A stretch of DNA of 53,208 nt from contig CAYTPQ010000019.1 in assembly GCA_964439835.1 (NCBI GenBank), forward strand, positions 1-53,208, in the 5' to 3' direction. Source of the stretch: JAGNLM01 sp964439835. GTDB taxonomy: Bacteria > Pseudomonadota > Gammaproteobacteria > JAABTG01. The translations under genes and the position numbers were made by a program. The first letter of the stretch is position 1. Every line of letters starts with the position of its first letter. Of the stretch, positions 39,996 through 48,700 are shown in pieces. Under the pieces are notes generated by a model. The model saw only the letters and a program-made list of their open reading frames with translations. It was not told the origin of the DNA and did no database searches.

Positions 39996-41513
39996 GTGGA
40001 CCCGGTAACCCTAGGGGAGGCCCCCGCCCGCGATACCCTGGCCGCCGTCGACCTGGGGTCCAACAGCTTCCACATGATCCTCGCCCGGCTGCGCGACGGC
40101 GGGTCCCTTCACGTGGTGGACCGGCTGCGAGAGCAGGTCCAGCTCGCGGCCGGACTGGACGGAGAGCGTCGGCTCTCGGACGAGGCCGGAGCTCGCGCCC
40201 TCGGCTGCCTGGAGCGCTTCGGCGAGCGGCTCCGGGGGCTGCCTCAAGGGAAAGTCCGGGCGGTCGGCACCAACACCCTGCGCAGCATGCGCAGCGGCGG
40301 CGAATTCCTGCGCGCCGCACAGCGCGCGCTCGGCCACCCGATCGAGGTCATTGACGGCCACGAGGAGGCCCGGCTGATCTACCTGGGCGTCGCCCACACC
40401 CTGGCCGACGACCAGGGCCGCCGGCTGGTGATCGACATCGGTGGGGGGAGCACGGAGTTCATCATCGGCCAGCGGTTCGAGCCCCGCTACCGCGAGAGCC
40501 TGTACATGGGCTGCGTCAGCGCCTCGCGCCGGCACTTTCCGGAGGGGGCCCTGACCGAGGCGGCGTTCCAGCGGGCGGAGATCGCCGCGCGGCTGGAGCT
40601 GGAGGTGATCGAGCGCCAGTACCGTCGCGTCGGCTGGGACGACTGCATTGGCTCCTCGGGCACCATCAAGGCGGTGCGCTCGGTCTTGGTTGCCAACGGC
40701 TGGAGCACCGACGCGATCACCCGCAAGGGGCTCGAGAAGATCCGCCGGGCCCTGGTGCGCGCGGGAACCCTCGAAGCGGTGGCGCTCGACGGCCTGAGCC
40801 GGGAGCGGGCCGCGGTGTTCCCCGGCGGCCTGGCAATCCTGACCGCGGCCTTCGACTCGCTCGGGATCGAGGAGATGAAGGTCTCCGATGGGGCTCTGCG
40901 GGAGGGCCTGATCTACGACCTGCTCGGACGCATCGGCCACGAGGACGTGCGCGAGCGCACCATCGGTGCCATGGCGCGGCGTTACCAGGTCTCCCAGCGC
41001 TTCGCCCAGCGGGTGGCGCAGACGGTCGAGGCCTGCCGCGCCCAGGTGGAGGTGGCCTGGGGGCTGGCGGGAGAGGACCAGCGGACGACGCTGCGGTGGG
41101 CGGCCTGGCTGCACGAGGTGGGGGTGGCGATCTCGCACCACAGTCACCACAAGCACGGGGCGTATCTGCTGCGGTACTCGGACATGCCGGGGTTCTCGCG
41201 CCAGGACCAGGTGCTGCTGAGCCTCCTGATCCGGGGGCACCGGAGGCGGTTCCCGAAGGATGATTTCGCGGAGCTGCCGGAGCCACTGGCGGGCACGGCG
41301 ACGCGGATGTGCGTGCTGCTGCGCCTGGCGGTGCTCCTCAACCACGGCCGCAACCCGGAGCCGTTGCCGCCCTTCGCGCTATCCGTGAACGGGGAGGCGA
41401 TGGAGCTGGTGTTCCCGGAGGGCTGGCTCGACCGCCACCCGCTGACCCGGGCCAACCTGGAGCAGGAGGCCGAATACCTGAAGGCGGCCCGGCTGCGGTT
41501 GACCTATCGTTAG
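39996..41513 (+). CDS. ppx: Exopolyphosphatase (Ppx/GppA family)
   Basis: Ppx removes phosphate from long polyphosphate; GppA relatives act on pppGpp. The 505-residue protein has the actin-like ATPase-fold motifs AAVDLGSNSFHMILARL near the N-terminus and VIDIGGGSTEFIIG at about 145-158, followed by a C-terminal HD-like helical domain (with LHEVGVAISHHSHHKHGAY). Length fits the longer Ppx type. The GTG start at 39996 has a GAGAAGGAGG site. A TACACT -10-like hexamer at 39941-39946 suggests its own promoter after ntrC. Confidence 0.93.
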   Translation: MDPVTLGEAPARDTLAAVDLGSNSFHMILARLRDGGSLHVVDRLREQVQLAAGLDGERRLSDEAGARALGCLERFGERLRGLPQGKVRAVGTNTLRSMRSGGEFLRAAQRALGHPIEVIDGHEEARLIYLGVAHTLADDQGRRLVIDIGGGSTEFIIGQRFEPRYRESLYMGCVSASRRHFPEGALTEAAFQRAEIAARLELEVIERQYRRVGWDDCIGSSGTIKAVRSVLVANGWSTDAITRKGLEKIRRALVRAGTLEAVALDGLSRERAAVFPGGLAILTAAFDSLGIEEMKVSDGALREGLIYDLLGRIGHEDVRERTIGAMARRYQVSQRFAQRVAQTVEACRAQVEVAWGLAGEDQRTTLRWAAWLHEVGVAISHHSHHKHGAYLLRYSDMPGFSRQDQVLLSLLIRGHRRRFPKDDFAELPEPLAGTATRMCVLLRLAVLLNHGRNPEPLPPFALSVNGEAMELVFPEGWLDRHPLTRANLEQEAEYLKAARLRLTYR

Positions 41514-41528
41514 GTCGGTTCCTGAGGG

Positions 41529-41713
41529 GGGCGCGCGCTGGGACCTTGCTCCGGGCTCCGAGCTCCGCTTCTCCGGCGTGCGGTCCGGGCCTCGCTACGC
41601 GGCATCCATGCCACGACCTCGGTGCGGGTCATCCTGACCCGCACCCTGCGGGCCTGATCGGACCGCACGCCGCGCTCCGCAAGTCGCCCTGCGCAAGGTC
41701 CCAGCGCGCGCCC
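41529..41713. repeat. Nested 185-bp palindrome between ppx and hemB
   Basis: Positions 41529-41549 and 41693-41713 form a perfect 21-bp inverted repeat. Nested inside are CGGCGTGCGGTCC (41574-41586) with its exact complement at 41660-41672, and a central hairpin GGTGCGGGTCA/TGACCCGCACC (41621-41631, 41635-41645) with a 3-nt loop. It fills the gap between convergent ppx and hemB. The sequence is unrelated to the CACRGAG repeats. Confidence 0.88.
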
Positions 41714-41731
41714 GCGAGGTGGGAGGTAGCG

Positions 41732-42748
41732 TCAGCCCGTCCGAAGCCAGCTGGCGGCGCGGCGGGCGAAGTAGGTCAGGATGCCGTCGGCTCCCGCGCG
41801 CTTGATGCACGTGAGGGCCTCCAGCACCGTGGCGCGCTCGTCGAGCCAGCCGTTCTGGGCGGCGGCCATCAGCATCGCGTACTCGCCGCTCACCTGGTAG
41901 ACGAAGGTCGGGGCGCCGAAGCGCTCCTTCACCCGGCGCACGATGTCCAGGTAGGGCAGGCCCGGCTTGACCATCACCATGTCGGCGCCCTCGGCCAGGT
42001 CGAGGGCGACCTCGCGCAGGGCCTCGTCCGTATTGGCGGGGTCCATCTGGTAGCTGTGCTTGTTGCCCCCGCCGAGGCTGGCCTTCGATCCCACGGCGTC
42101 GCGGAACGGGCCGTAGTAGCTGGAGGCGTACTTGGCCGAGTAGGCCAGGATCCGGGTGTTGCGGTGGCCGGCGTCTTCCAGGGCGTCGCGGACCTCCCCG
42201 ATGCGGCCGTCCATCATGTCCGAGGGCGCGACCACGTCGGCCCCGGCCGCGGCGTGGGAGAGTGCCTGGCGCACCAGCACCTCGACCGTCTCGTCGTTGA
42301 GCACGTAGCCGGTGTCGTCGATCAGGCCGTCCTGGCCGTGGGTCGTGAAGGGGTCCAGGGCCACGTCGGTGACGACGCCCAGCTCCGGGAAACGCTGCTT
42401 CAGGGCGCGCACCGCGCGCTGGGCGAGGCCATCGGGGTTATAGGCCTCCCGGGCGTCCAGGGACTTGCGCTCGGCTGGCGTGACGGGGAAGAGCGCGATG
42501 GCCGGTACGCCCAGCTCCAGCAGCGCCTCCGCCTCCCGCAGCAGGCCGTCGATGGAGACCCGCTCCACGCCGGGCATCGACTCCACGGACTCGCGGCGGC
42601 CGTCACCCTCGAGGACGAAGTAGGGTGCGATAAGGTCGGCCGGGCTGAGGTGCGTCTCGCGCATCAACCGGCGGGAGAAGTCGTCGCGGCGCATGCGCCG
42701 CGGCCGGACGCGCGGGTAGGCGCCGGGGAATCGCGTCGGTTCGGTCAC
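41732..42748 (-). CDS. hemB: Delta-aminolevulinic acid dehydratase (porphobilinogen synthase)
   Basis: HemB joins two 5-aminolevulinate molecules to porphobilinogen in haem synthesis. The 338-residue protein has both active-site lysines: Lys206 in YSAKYASSYYGPFRDA and Lys261 in MVMVKPGLPYLDI. The metal loop reads DVALDPFTTHGQDG (about 128-141), with Asp in place of the Cys ligands of zinc enzymes, so it is the Mg-type seen in Pseudomonas. The start is GTG at 42746-42748. It follows the coiled-coil gene by 52 nt on the same strand. Confidence 0.96.
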   Translation of the reverse strand: MTEPTRFPGAYPRVRPRRMRRDDFSRRLMRETHLSPADLIAPYFVLEGDGRRESVESMPGVERVSIDGLLREAEALLELGVPAIALFPVTPAERKSLDAREAYNPDGLAQRAVRALKQRFPELGVVTDVALDPFTTHGQDGLIDDTGYVLNDETVEVLVRQALSHAAAGADVVAPSDMMDGRIGEVRDALEDAGHRNTRILAYSAKYASSYYGPFRDAVGSKASLGGGNKHSYQMDPANTDEALREVALDLAEGADMVMVKPGLPYLDIVRRVKERFGAPTFVYQVSGEYAMLMAAAQNGWLDERATVLEALTCIKRAGADGILTYFARRAASWLRTG

Positions 42749-42800
42749 GGTCCTGGCCTCTGCCGGGGGCAGCGGGTCAGCGACCCGCTGGGTGGCCGGG

Positions 42801-43340
42801 CTACCACGGCATCATGTTGGCCATGGCACGCATGGGCCGGATGCCCTGATTCATGCTCGCCATCTGCACGTTCATGCCGGTCACGTGGTGGCGCATCGCG
42901 TCGGTGGTCACCGCCATCACCTGGGTCGACCGGTCCATGCTCTCTACCGCCGTCCGGATGGCGCCCAGGTGGCTCATCTTGTGGGACATGTCGTCCATGT
43001 TCAGGGCCACCGATTGCATGCGCGAGGCGACCGTGCCCATGTTGTCGGACATGGAACCCACGCTGAGCGTCAGCCGGTCCACGCTGCGTGCCAGGCTGGA
43101 GACGTCCTGGGTCAGGCTATAGACCAGGAAGAAGCCGTAGGCGGCGAGGACGATGAACGCGAACAGGGAAGGGTAGACGACCAGCTCCCAGCGCCGGGCG
43201 CTCGCCTCGAAGCTGCGGGCGAACCGCTCCAGGCACTCGGCGTTGCGAGCGTTGGCCTCCACTCCGTCCTTCTGGGCCAGCGCGCCCGGGGCATAGCTCG
43301 GGTAGCTGTTCCTGCCGGTGGGAGACGGGATTTCAGTCAT
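42801..43340 (-). CDS. Met-rich single-pass membrane coiled-coil protein, function unknown
   Basis: This 179-residue protein has a cytoplasmic N-terminal part of about 50 residues and one membrane segment (about 54-76, VVYPSLFAFIVLAAYGFFLVY, cited by position). A long heptad-like region of about 80-165 follows, with repeating SVDRL, SVGSMSDNM and NMDDMSHKMSHL blocks. About 17 methionines and several His fall in the last 85 residues. I do not recognise a named family. Topology suggests a membrane-anchored helical rod in the periplasm. It may be co-transcribed with hemB. Confidence 0.75.
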   Translation of the reverse strand: MTEIPSPTGRNSYPSYAPGALAQKDGVEANARNAECLERFARSFEASARRWELVVYPSLFAFIVLAAYGFFLVYSLTQDVSSLARSVDRLTLSVGSMSDNMGTVASRMQSVALNMDDMSHKMSHLGAIRTAVESMDRSTQVMAVTTDAMRHHVTGMNVQMASMNQGIRPMRAMANMMPW

Positions 43341-43377
43341 GTTGGCGCGGCCCCTCGCTCTCAGAGCTTGTGAAAGT

Positions 43378-43476
43378 TGACCACAGAGTTCACGGAGTCC
43401 ACAGAGGGGAATCTATAACTTAATGAAAAATATATGTTTATGTATCTCTCTGTGCACTCTGTGTGCTCTGTGGTCA
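43378..43476. repeat. 9-nt periodic palindrome, copy E, with AT-rich centre
   Basis: Arms 43378-43406 and 43448-43476 (29 nt each) are reverse complements at 25 positions and read as CACAGAGTT, CACGGAGTC, CACAGAG units. The 41-nt centre is strongly AT-rich, very unlike the surrounding GC-rich DNA. Outside the arms, TGTGAAAGT and its near-complement (ACTTTCACA-like ATTTCTTCACA) extend the symmetry to about 43370-43486. It lies between two minus-strand genes, just after the ParA-like gene. Confidence 0.85.
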
Positions 43477-43491
43477 TTTCTTCACAGCCTC

Positions 43492-44187
43492 TCAGTGTTC
43501 CGGGACCTGTTCACTCCGGGCCTGGCGCTGGCCCGCGCGGGTGGCTGGCTTCCGCACGTAGTCGGGGAAGAGCTGAGTCGCCAGCCGGTTGAACTCCCAC
43601 GCTGCCTTGCCCGAGGGCTCCAGCTCGAAGACCGCCAGGCCCTCGCTGAACGAGCGCCGGAACATCATGCGCTGGGCGAGGCGGGTGCGCAGCACGACGA
43701 CCCCTGGCAGCGACGTCAGCGCCTCTTCGGCCTCGTTCGATTCGCGCACCGATATGTGGGTGTCGGACCGGTTCAGGAAGGTCAGGATCTCGGGGCGGCG
43801 GTCGCCACGCAGGGCCTCGACGATGATGTTGAGGAAGCGCTGGGTCGACCAGATGTCGGCCTGACTGGGCGTTACGGGGATGAGGATGCGATCGGCCATA
43901 TTGATGGCCTGGCGCATCGCCCAGAGGTTCGACGCCCCCACGTCCACCAGGACCTCGCCGTTGTGGCGGTTCACGATCGACGCCGGGTCGTTCTCGGCCC
44001 GGTAGATCGCGATCGGCGGCTCGAAGCCTTCCTCGCGCCGGACCTCGCCCACGTCGCTCAGCGTGGCCTGCGGGTCGAGGTCGAAGGCCACGACCTCCGC
44101 GCCGTGGTAGGCGAGCCACAGCGCCAGGTTGAAGGTGACGGTGCTCTTCCCCGAGCCGCCCTTCAGGTTGCCGATCACTGTGATCAT
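43492..44187 (-). CDS. ParA/MinD-family ATPase (orphan)
   Basis: The 231-residue protein starts MITVIGNLKGGSGKSTVTFN, a deviant Walker A with the signature Lys9 and Lys14 of ParA-type ATPases. Walker A' FDLDPQATLSDV and Walker B-like EVLVDVGASNL follow. No parB or centromere-like site is nearby, so this is an orphan that could position some other cargo. Upstream by 64 nt is the DUF4412-like gene, and downstream is the repeat at 43378. The frame is open beyond the ATG, but that part overlaps the neighbour. Confidence 0.88.
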   Translation of the reverse strand: MITVIGNLKGGSGKSTVTFNLALWLAYHGAEVVAFDLDPQATLSDVGEVRREEGFEPPIAIYRAENDPASIVNRHNGEVLVDVGASNLWAMRQAINMADRILIPVTPSQADIWSTQRFLNIIVEALRGDRRPEILTFLNRSDTHISVRESNEAEEALTSLPGVVVLRTRLAQRMMFRRSFSEGLAVFELEPSGKAAWEFNRLATQLFPDYVRKPATRAGQRQARSEQVPEH

Positions 44188-44251
44188 GCGCGTCTCACCG
44201 CTCGCTTGCCCGGACCGGGGCGTGGTCCCGGGACCGGGCCTCACCTCTCGC

Positions 44252-44914
44252 TCACCGCGGGGGCGCGGCCGGCGCCCCACCCTGGCCCTGGCCCTGGCCC
44301 TGGGCCGGGCGTTGGGGCAGCTCGACCTTCTTGTAGTCCGCCGGCACGGTAAACAGCTCGGCCGGCTGCGGCCCCTCCTTGACATCGCGCAGCTCGCTCT
44401 GGACCCCGCCGGGGAACTCGGCCTTTACCGGCAGGCGCAGGCGCGGGTCTACCCACATGGTGGAGCGGAATGTCTCCTGGCCCTGGGTCGCGACGACCTC
44501 CCACTTGTCGGCGGTCCGCCCGTTGACGGTCTCGCTGCCGAGCTTCGTGCACTTCAGACCCGAGCTCTGCTGCTGGCAGGGGTGCCCCGCCTCATCCGGC
44601 ATCGGCGGACGGCCGCCGCCCGCCGCCGCGCCGCCGGTAGGTGTGGGACCCTTCATCTCAACGTATTCCTTGCGCTCGGGATTCAGGATCCAGGCCACGC
44701 CCTGTTCGGGGTCCGAGATGGTGATTCGGGTCTGGCCGTCCTGGACCGCCTCCTGGCGCATCTTGCTCTTCGACACGTAGAGCTTGCCGGTCACCGCCCC
44801 TTTCTGCGGCAGGGTCTGGACCGCTGTGGCCGAGAACTCCACGTCCGACGGGGCTGCCCACGCGGCGCTCAACGGCAGCGCCAGGGCTGCGAGTGCGAGT
44901 GACAGTTTGCGCAT
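44252..44914 (-). CDS. Periplasmic DUF4412-like protein
   Basis: The 220-residue protein has a clear signal peptide (MRKLSLALAALALPLSAAWA, then APS). The mature part looks like a beta-rich LolA/DUF4412-type domain, with DVEFSATAVQTLPQKGAVTG, LYVSKSKMRQEAVQDGQTR, GVAWILNPERKEYVEMKGP and RSTMWVDPRLRLPVKAEFPG. The C-terminus is a short Gln/Gly repeat made by a 6-nt CCCTGG-type DNA repeat at about 44281-44306. The function of this family is unproven; a role in binding a lipid-like ligand is only suggested by fold resemblance. Confidence 0.7.
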   Translation of the reverse strand: MRKLSLALAALALPLSAAWAAPSDVEFSATAVQTLPQKGAVTGKLYVSKSKMRQEAVQDGQTRITISDPEQGVAWILNPERKEYVEMKGPTPTGGAAAGGGRPPMPDEAGHPCQQQSSGLKCTKLGSETVNGRTADKWEVVATQGQETFRSTMWVDPRLRLPVKAEFPGGVQSELRDVKEGPQPAELFTVPADYKKVELPQRPAQGQGQGQGGAPAAPPR

Positions 44915-45009
44915 GACGATCCTCTCCGTACGTTCAGGTTTTCATCCTTTGAGGGGCCGGCGCCAGCCTGGGACGCGGCACAGCCCTCTCCCACGCGGGG
45001 CCGGCCACG

Positions 45010-45069
45010 ACAGCCGGCGACCCGCGGCGGGCGGCAGGCGGGCATTCTTGGGCATCGCCCGCCGGCTGT
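45010..45069. repeat. GC-rich inverted repeat in the 44.9-45.1 kb gap
   Basis: ACAGCCGGCG (45010-45019) and CGCCGGCTGT (45060-45069) are exact reverse complements, with inner GGCGGGC/GCCCGCC arms and a third CAGCCGGCG at 45071-45079. It fills much of the 189-nt gap between the secreted-protein gene and the DUF4412-like gene, and could end the RND-pump transcript. Confidence 0.55.
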
Positions 45070-45103
45070 CCAGCCGGCGCGGGGGCCGGCCGATGGGCCC
45101 GGC

Positions 45104-45739
45104 TCAGTAGGGCGGCCGGGTGTTCTCGCGCACGCTGGGGTAGCCGGTACCGCCCAGGTACGGATCCAGGCCGTACGGGCTGTAGGGCAGGTGGGGCGGC
45201 GGGGGCGGCGGAACGGGCGGCGGCTCGGGCAGCCGGTCCGACCGCCACTCACCACGGCTGCCGTCCTGCCGGGCCCAGGGTCGGTCCCCTCTGATCTCCC
45301 AGGGACTGTACCCCCTGGTGCCGCGAGCGGTCCCCGGGTCCGCTGACGGACGGGGCTCGGAGCCCCAGGTCCTGGAGGGCCAGCTGCCGTCGCTACCGGG
45401 GCTTCGCGGGCCTCCCCACCCACTGTCGTACCCGCCGGGGAGCTCGGTCGTGCCGCCGCGCTCCCAGCCGTAGGCACGGACGGGGGCGCCCGCCGTGTCC
45501 GATCGGGCGGTGGGCCCGTCCCACTCGTAGCGGGGGCCGGGCGACGAGCCGCGCGGGTCCCGATACGTGTCGTCGCCCCGGTAGTCACCCCGGGGGCCCT
45601 GCGGTGGCCACTGTCCGTATCGCGTGTCGGCCGCGAGCGCCGCGGGCAGGGCGATTCCGAGGGCCAGCACCGCGGCGCGGACCGCGCCACTTTCGGGGCG
45701 CCCGCACCCCGTACCTCGCGCCGCGAGAAACGGTGTCAT
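45104..45739 (-). CDS. Predicted secreted Pro/Gly-rich protein, function unknown
   Basis: The 211-residue frame has an N-terminal hydrophobic stretch typical of a signal (about residues 19-36, ending PAALAADTRYG). A low-complexity mature part rich in Gly, Pro, Arg, Ser, Tyr and Trp follows, with a PPPVPPPPPPHLPY run and an end containing SPYGLDPYLGG. Its ATG overlaps the stop of the RND gene as ATGA, which is the main evidence that it is translated. No family is recognised. It might be exported to the envelope and work with the pump, but that is inference from coupling. Confidence 0.6.
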   Translation of the reverse strand: MTPFLAARGTGCGRPESGAVRAAVLALGIALPAALAADTRYGQWPPQGPRGDYRGDDTYRDPRGSSPGPRYEWDGPTARSDTAGAPVRAYGWERGGTTELPGGYDSGWGGPRSPGSDGSWPSRTWGSEPRPSADPGTARGTRGYSPWEIRGDRPWARQDGSRGEWRSDRLPEPPPVPPPPPPHLPYSPYGLDPYLGGTGYPSVRENTRPPY

Positions 45740-48700
45740 CCCCGCTCTGCGCCCGGGGGCTCCTCCTCCACGCCGGGCATGTCCGCCTTCAGCCGGATCC
45801 CCCGCCGCTTGCGCTGGGCACCCGCCTTGCGGGCACCGTCCGCGCCCGAGGGGACTGCCGACAAGGCGGGCCGGGCGGAGGGCGGTTGCGGCGCTGGCGT
45901 AGGCGCGGCCGGTGCCTGCGGCGGTCTGGCGGCGGTGCCATCTCCTGTGCCGGTGGCGGGCGTTACCGCACCCGGGACTGGCCGCGGACCGTGCATGGGC
46001 TCGTTCGCCGCTACCGCGGGCCGGGCGCCGACGCCCCGCAGCGGTCGCACGGCAGGGCTCGCCGAGCCGGCGGCGGCTCCCGACCCCTTTCGCGGCGCCT
46101 GCGGCACCGGCGCTGGTCGGGCCGTGCGCGCGGGGGGGGCGGAGGGCGCGGGCCGGTGTGGGGCCACCGCGCCGGCCGGCGTCGCCGGTGTGTCCGAGGG
46201 CGCAGGCCTGCGCGGGACAGGAAGGCCGCCGCGCAGGCCGCGGGCCAGGCCCGACACGCGGGCCCCGAGGCCCCGCAAGAGCGCCAAGAGCCGGGCCCAG
46301 ACCCCAGAGACCAGGCCCTCGGCCCGCTGGCGCGCCGCAGCGATGGCCGGATGGGCGGGGGCCGCCTCCGGTTGCGGCGCGGCCTGGCTCGGGGCGGCGG
46401 TGGGGCCCGGGCTCCCGTCGGGGGCCGCGAAGGCCAGCTGCCGCAGCGAGTCCTCGGCGCTGACGCAGCCCAAGGGGATCACGACCAGCGTCAGGACCGT
46501 CGACACCATCACCCCGAAGGCCAGCGAGATCGCCATGCCTTTGAAGATCGGGTCACCCAGGATGACGCTCGACCCGGCGACGAGCGCGAGCGCCGTGATC
46601 ATGATCGGCCGCGTCCGGGTCTTGCAGGCCTGGATCACGGACTCTTCCACCGAGACGCCGCGGCGGATGGCGTGGATCGAGAAGTCCACCAGAAGGATCG
46701 AGTTGCGCACGATGATGCCGGCCAGGGCGATCCAGCCGATCATCGAGGTCGCGGTGAACTCGGCCCCCAGCAGCCAGTGCCCCGGCACGATGCCGAGCAG
46801 GGTCAGGGGGATCGGAGCCATGATCAGGGCCGGGACGCGGAAGTTGCCGAACTCCCAGACGACCAGGATGTAGATCAGGACCAGCGCGGCGGCGAAGGCG
46901 ATGCCCAGGTCGCGGAAGGTCTCGTAGGTGACGGTCCACTCGCCTGCCCACTCGAAGCCGGACTGCATATTGCTCGCCGGAGGCCCGACGAAGCTCCCGC
47001 TGACGGGGTGGCCGTCCGGGCTCCGGTAGCTCTCCAGCAACTCCTCGACCTGGAGCATGCCGTAAATCGGCGCGGCCAGGCGGCCCACGCTCTCGGCGGT
47101 GACGTACTCCACCGGCCGCAGGTCCTTGTGGAAGATCGTGAAGTCCTCCGGGACCCGCACGAAGCGCCCAAGCTCGGCCAGCGGCACGGTGTTGCCCATG
47201 GCGGTCGGGATCGGAAGGTCGCTGAGGCGGTTGATCTGCGCGCGCAGGGCGAGCGGGACCTGGATCACGATGTTGGTGGGCTCCAGCGTGCGCCCGGTCT
47301 TGATGTCGCCGAGCGTGAAGTTGCCCATCGCCATGGACAGGTTGCGGTTGATGGTGTCGACCGAGATCCCGCGGCGCACCGCCTTCTCTGTGTCGACCTC
47401 GAACCGCCAGTAGTAATACGGGTCCTCCATGTAGTTGTCGACGTCGCCCAGGTTGGGCGCGCCCTCGAAGATGTCGGTCATGTCGGCGGCGAAGCGCCGC
47501 CGGGTCGAGGTGTCTGGTCCGTGGACCTCGGCGACCACCGTCTGCAGGACCGGTGGTCCTGGCGGCATCTCGACGACCTGGATGCGGGCACCCGCCGCGC
47601 GAGCGGGCTCGGTCAGCAGCTCCCGCGCCTTCACGGCCAGATCGTGGCTCGTCAGGTGGCGCTTGGTCTTGTGGGTGAGCTGGACCTGGATCTCGGCCTG
47701 CCACGGCTTGTTGCGCAGGTAGTAGTGCCGGACCATGCCGTTGAAGTCGAAGGGCTTGGCGGTGCCGACGTAGGTCTGGATCGCGGTGACCTCGGGGATC
47801 TGGTCCCGCACCATCTCGGCCAGCCGGCGGGTCAGGTTGGCAGTGACCGGCAGGGCGGTGCCCTCGGGCATGTTGATGACGACGCTGAACTCCGGTTTGT
47901 TGTCCAGCGGCAGCATCTTCACCGTCACCCACTTCGTGTAGAACATGAACAGGGCGAGGACGAGACTGCCCCACAGGGCCACCCTGAACAGGATCCGCTT
48001 GCTGCGGTGGTGGATCAGCGGGATGAGGATGCCGCGGAAGAGCCGCTCCAGCCTCTCGCTGGTTTCGTGCTCGCGCTTCTCGGCCTTGTGCAGGTAGGCC
48101 ATGGAGGGCTTGAGCCGCATCGCCCACCACGGCGTGAACATGAACGCGGCGATCAGGGAGAAGATCATCGCCACCGAACCGAGCGCGGGAATGGGCTCCA
48201 TGTACGGCCCCATCATCCCGGTGACGAATCCCATCGGCAGCAGCGCGGCGACCACCGTGAAGGTGGCGATGATCGTGGGGTTGCCGACCTCGCGCACGGC
48301 GTCGACGGCGACCTCGCTCGAGGTGTTGCCCTCCTCCAGCCAGCGCCGATAGATGTTCTCCACCACTACGATGGCGTCGTCCACCAGGATGCCGATGGAG
48401 AAGATGAGGGCGAACAGGCTGACCCGGTCGACCGTGTAGCCCATGATGAAGGCCGAGAACACGGTGAACAGGATCACCACCGGGATCACCAGCAGCACCA
48501 CCAGTGCCGGGCGCAGGGCGCGGAAGGCCAGCAGCACCAGGATGAAGACGAAGCCGGTGGCCTTGAAGAGCTTGGCGATGAGCTCGTTGACCTTGTCGTT
48601 GGCGGTCTCGCCGTAGTTGCGGGTGATGGCGACGTTGACGTTGTCGGGGATGAGCACGCCCTTGAGGGTCTCCAGCCGCCCGAGGATGGCGTTCGCCACC

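Noticed and set aside
44281..44306. CCCTGG hexanucleotide tandem repeat as a possible phase-variable or CRISPR-like array
   Set aside because: The units are only 6 nt, few, in frame at the C-terminus of the DUF4412-like protein, and copy-number change would not shift the frame.
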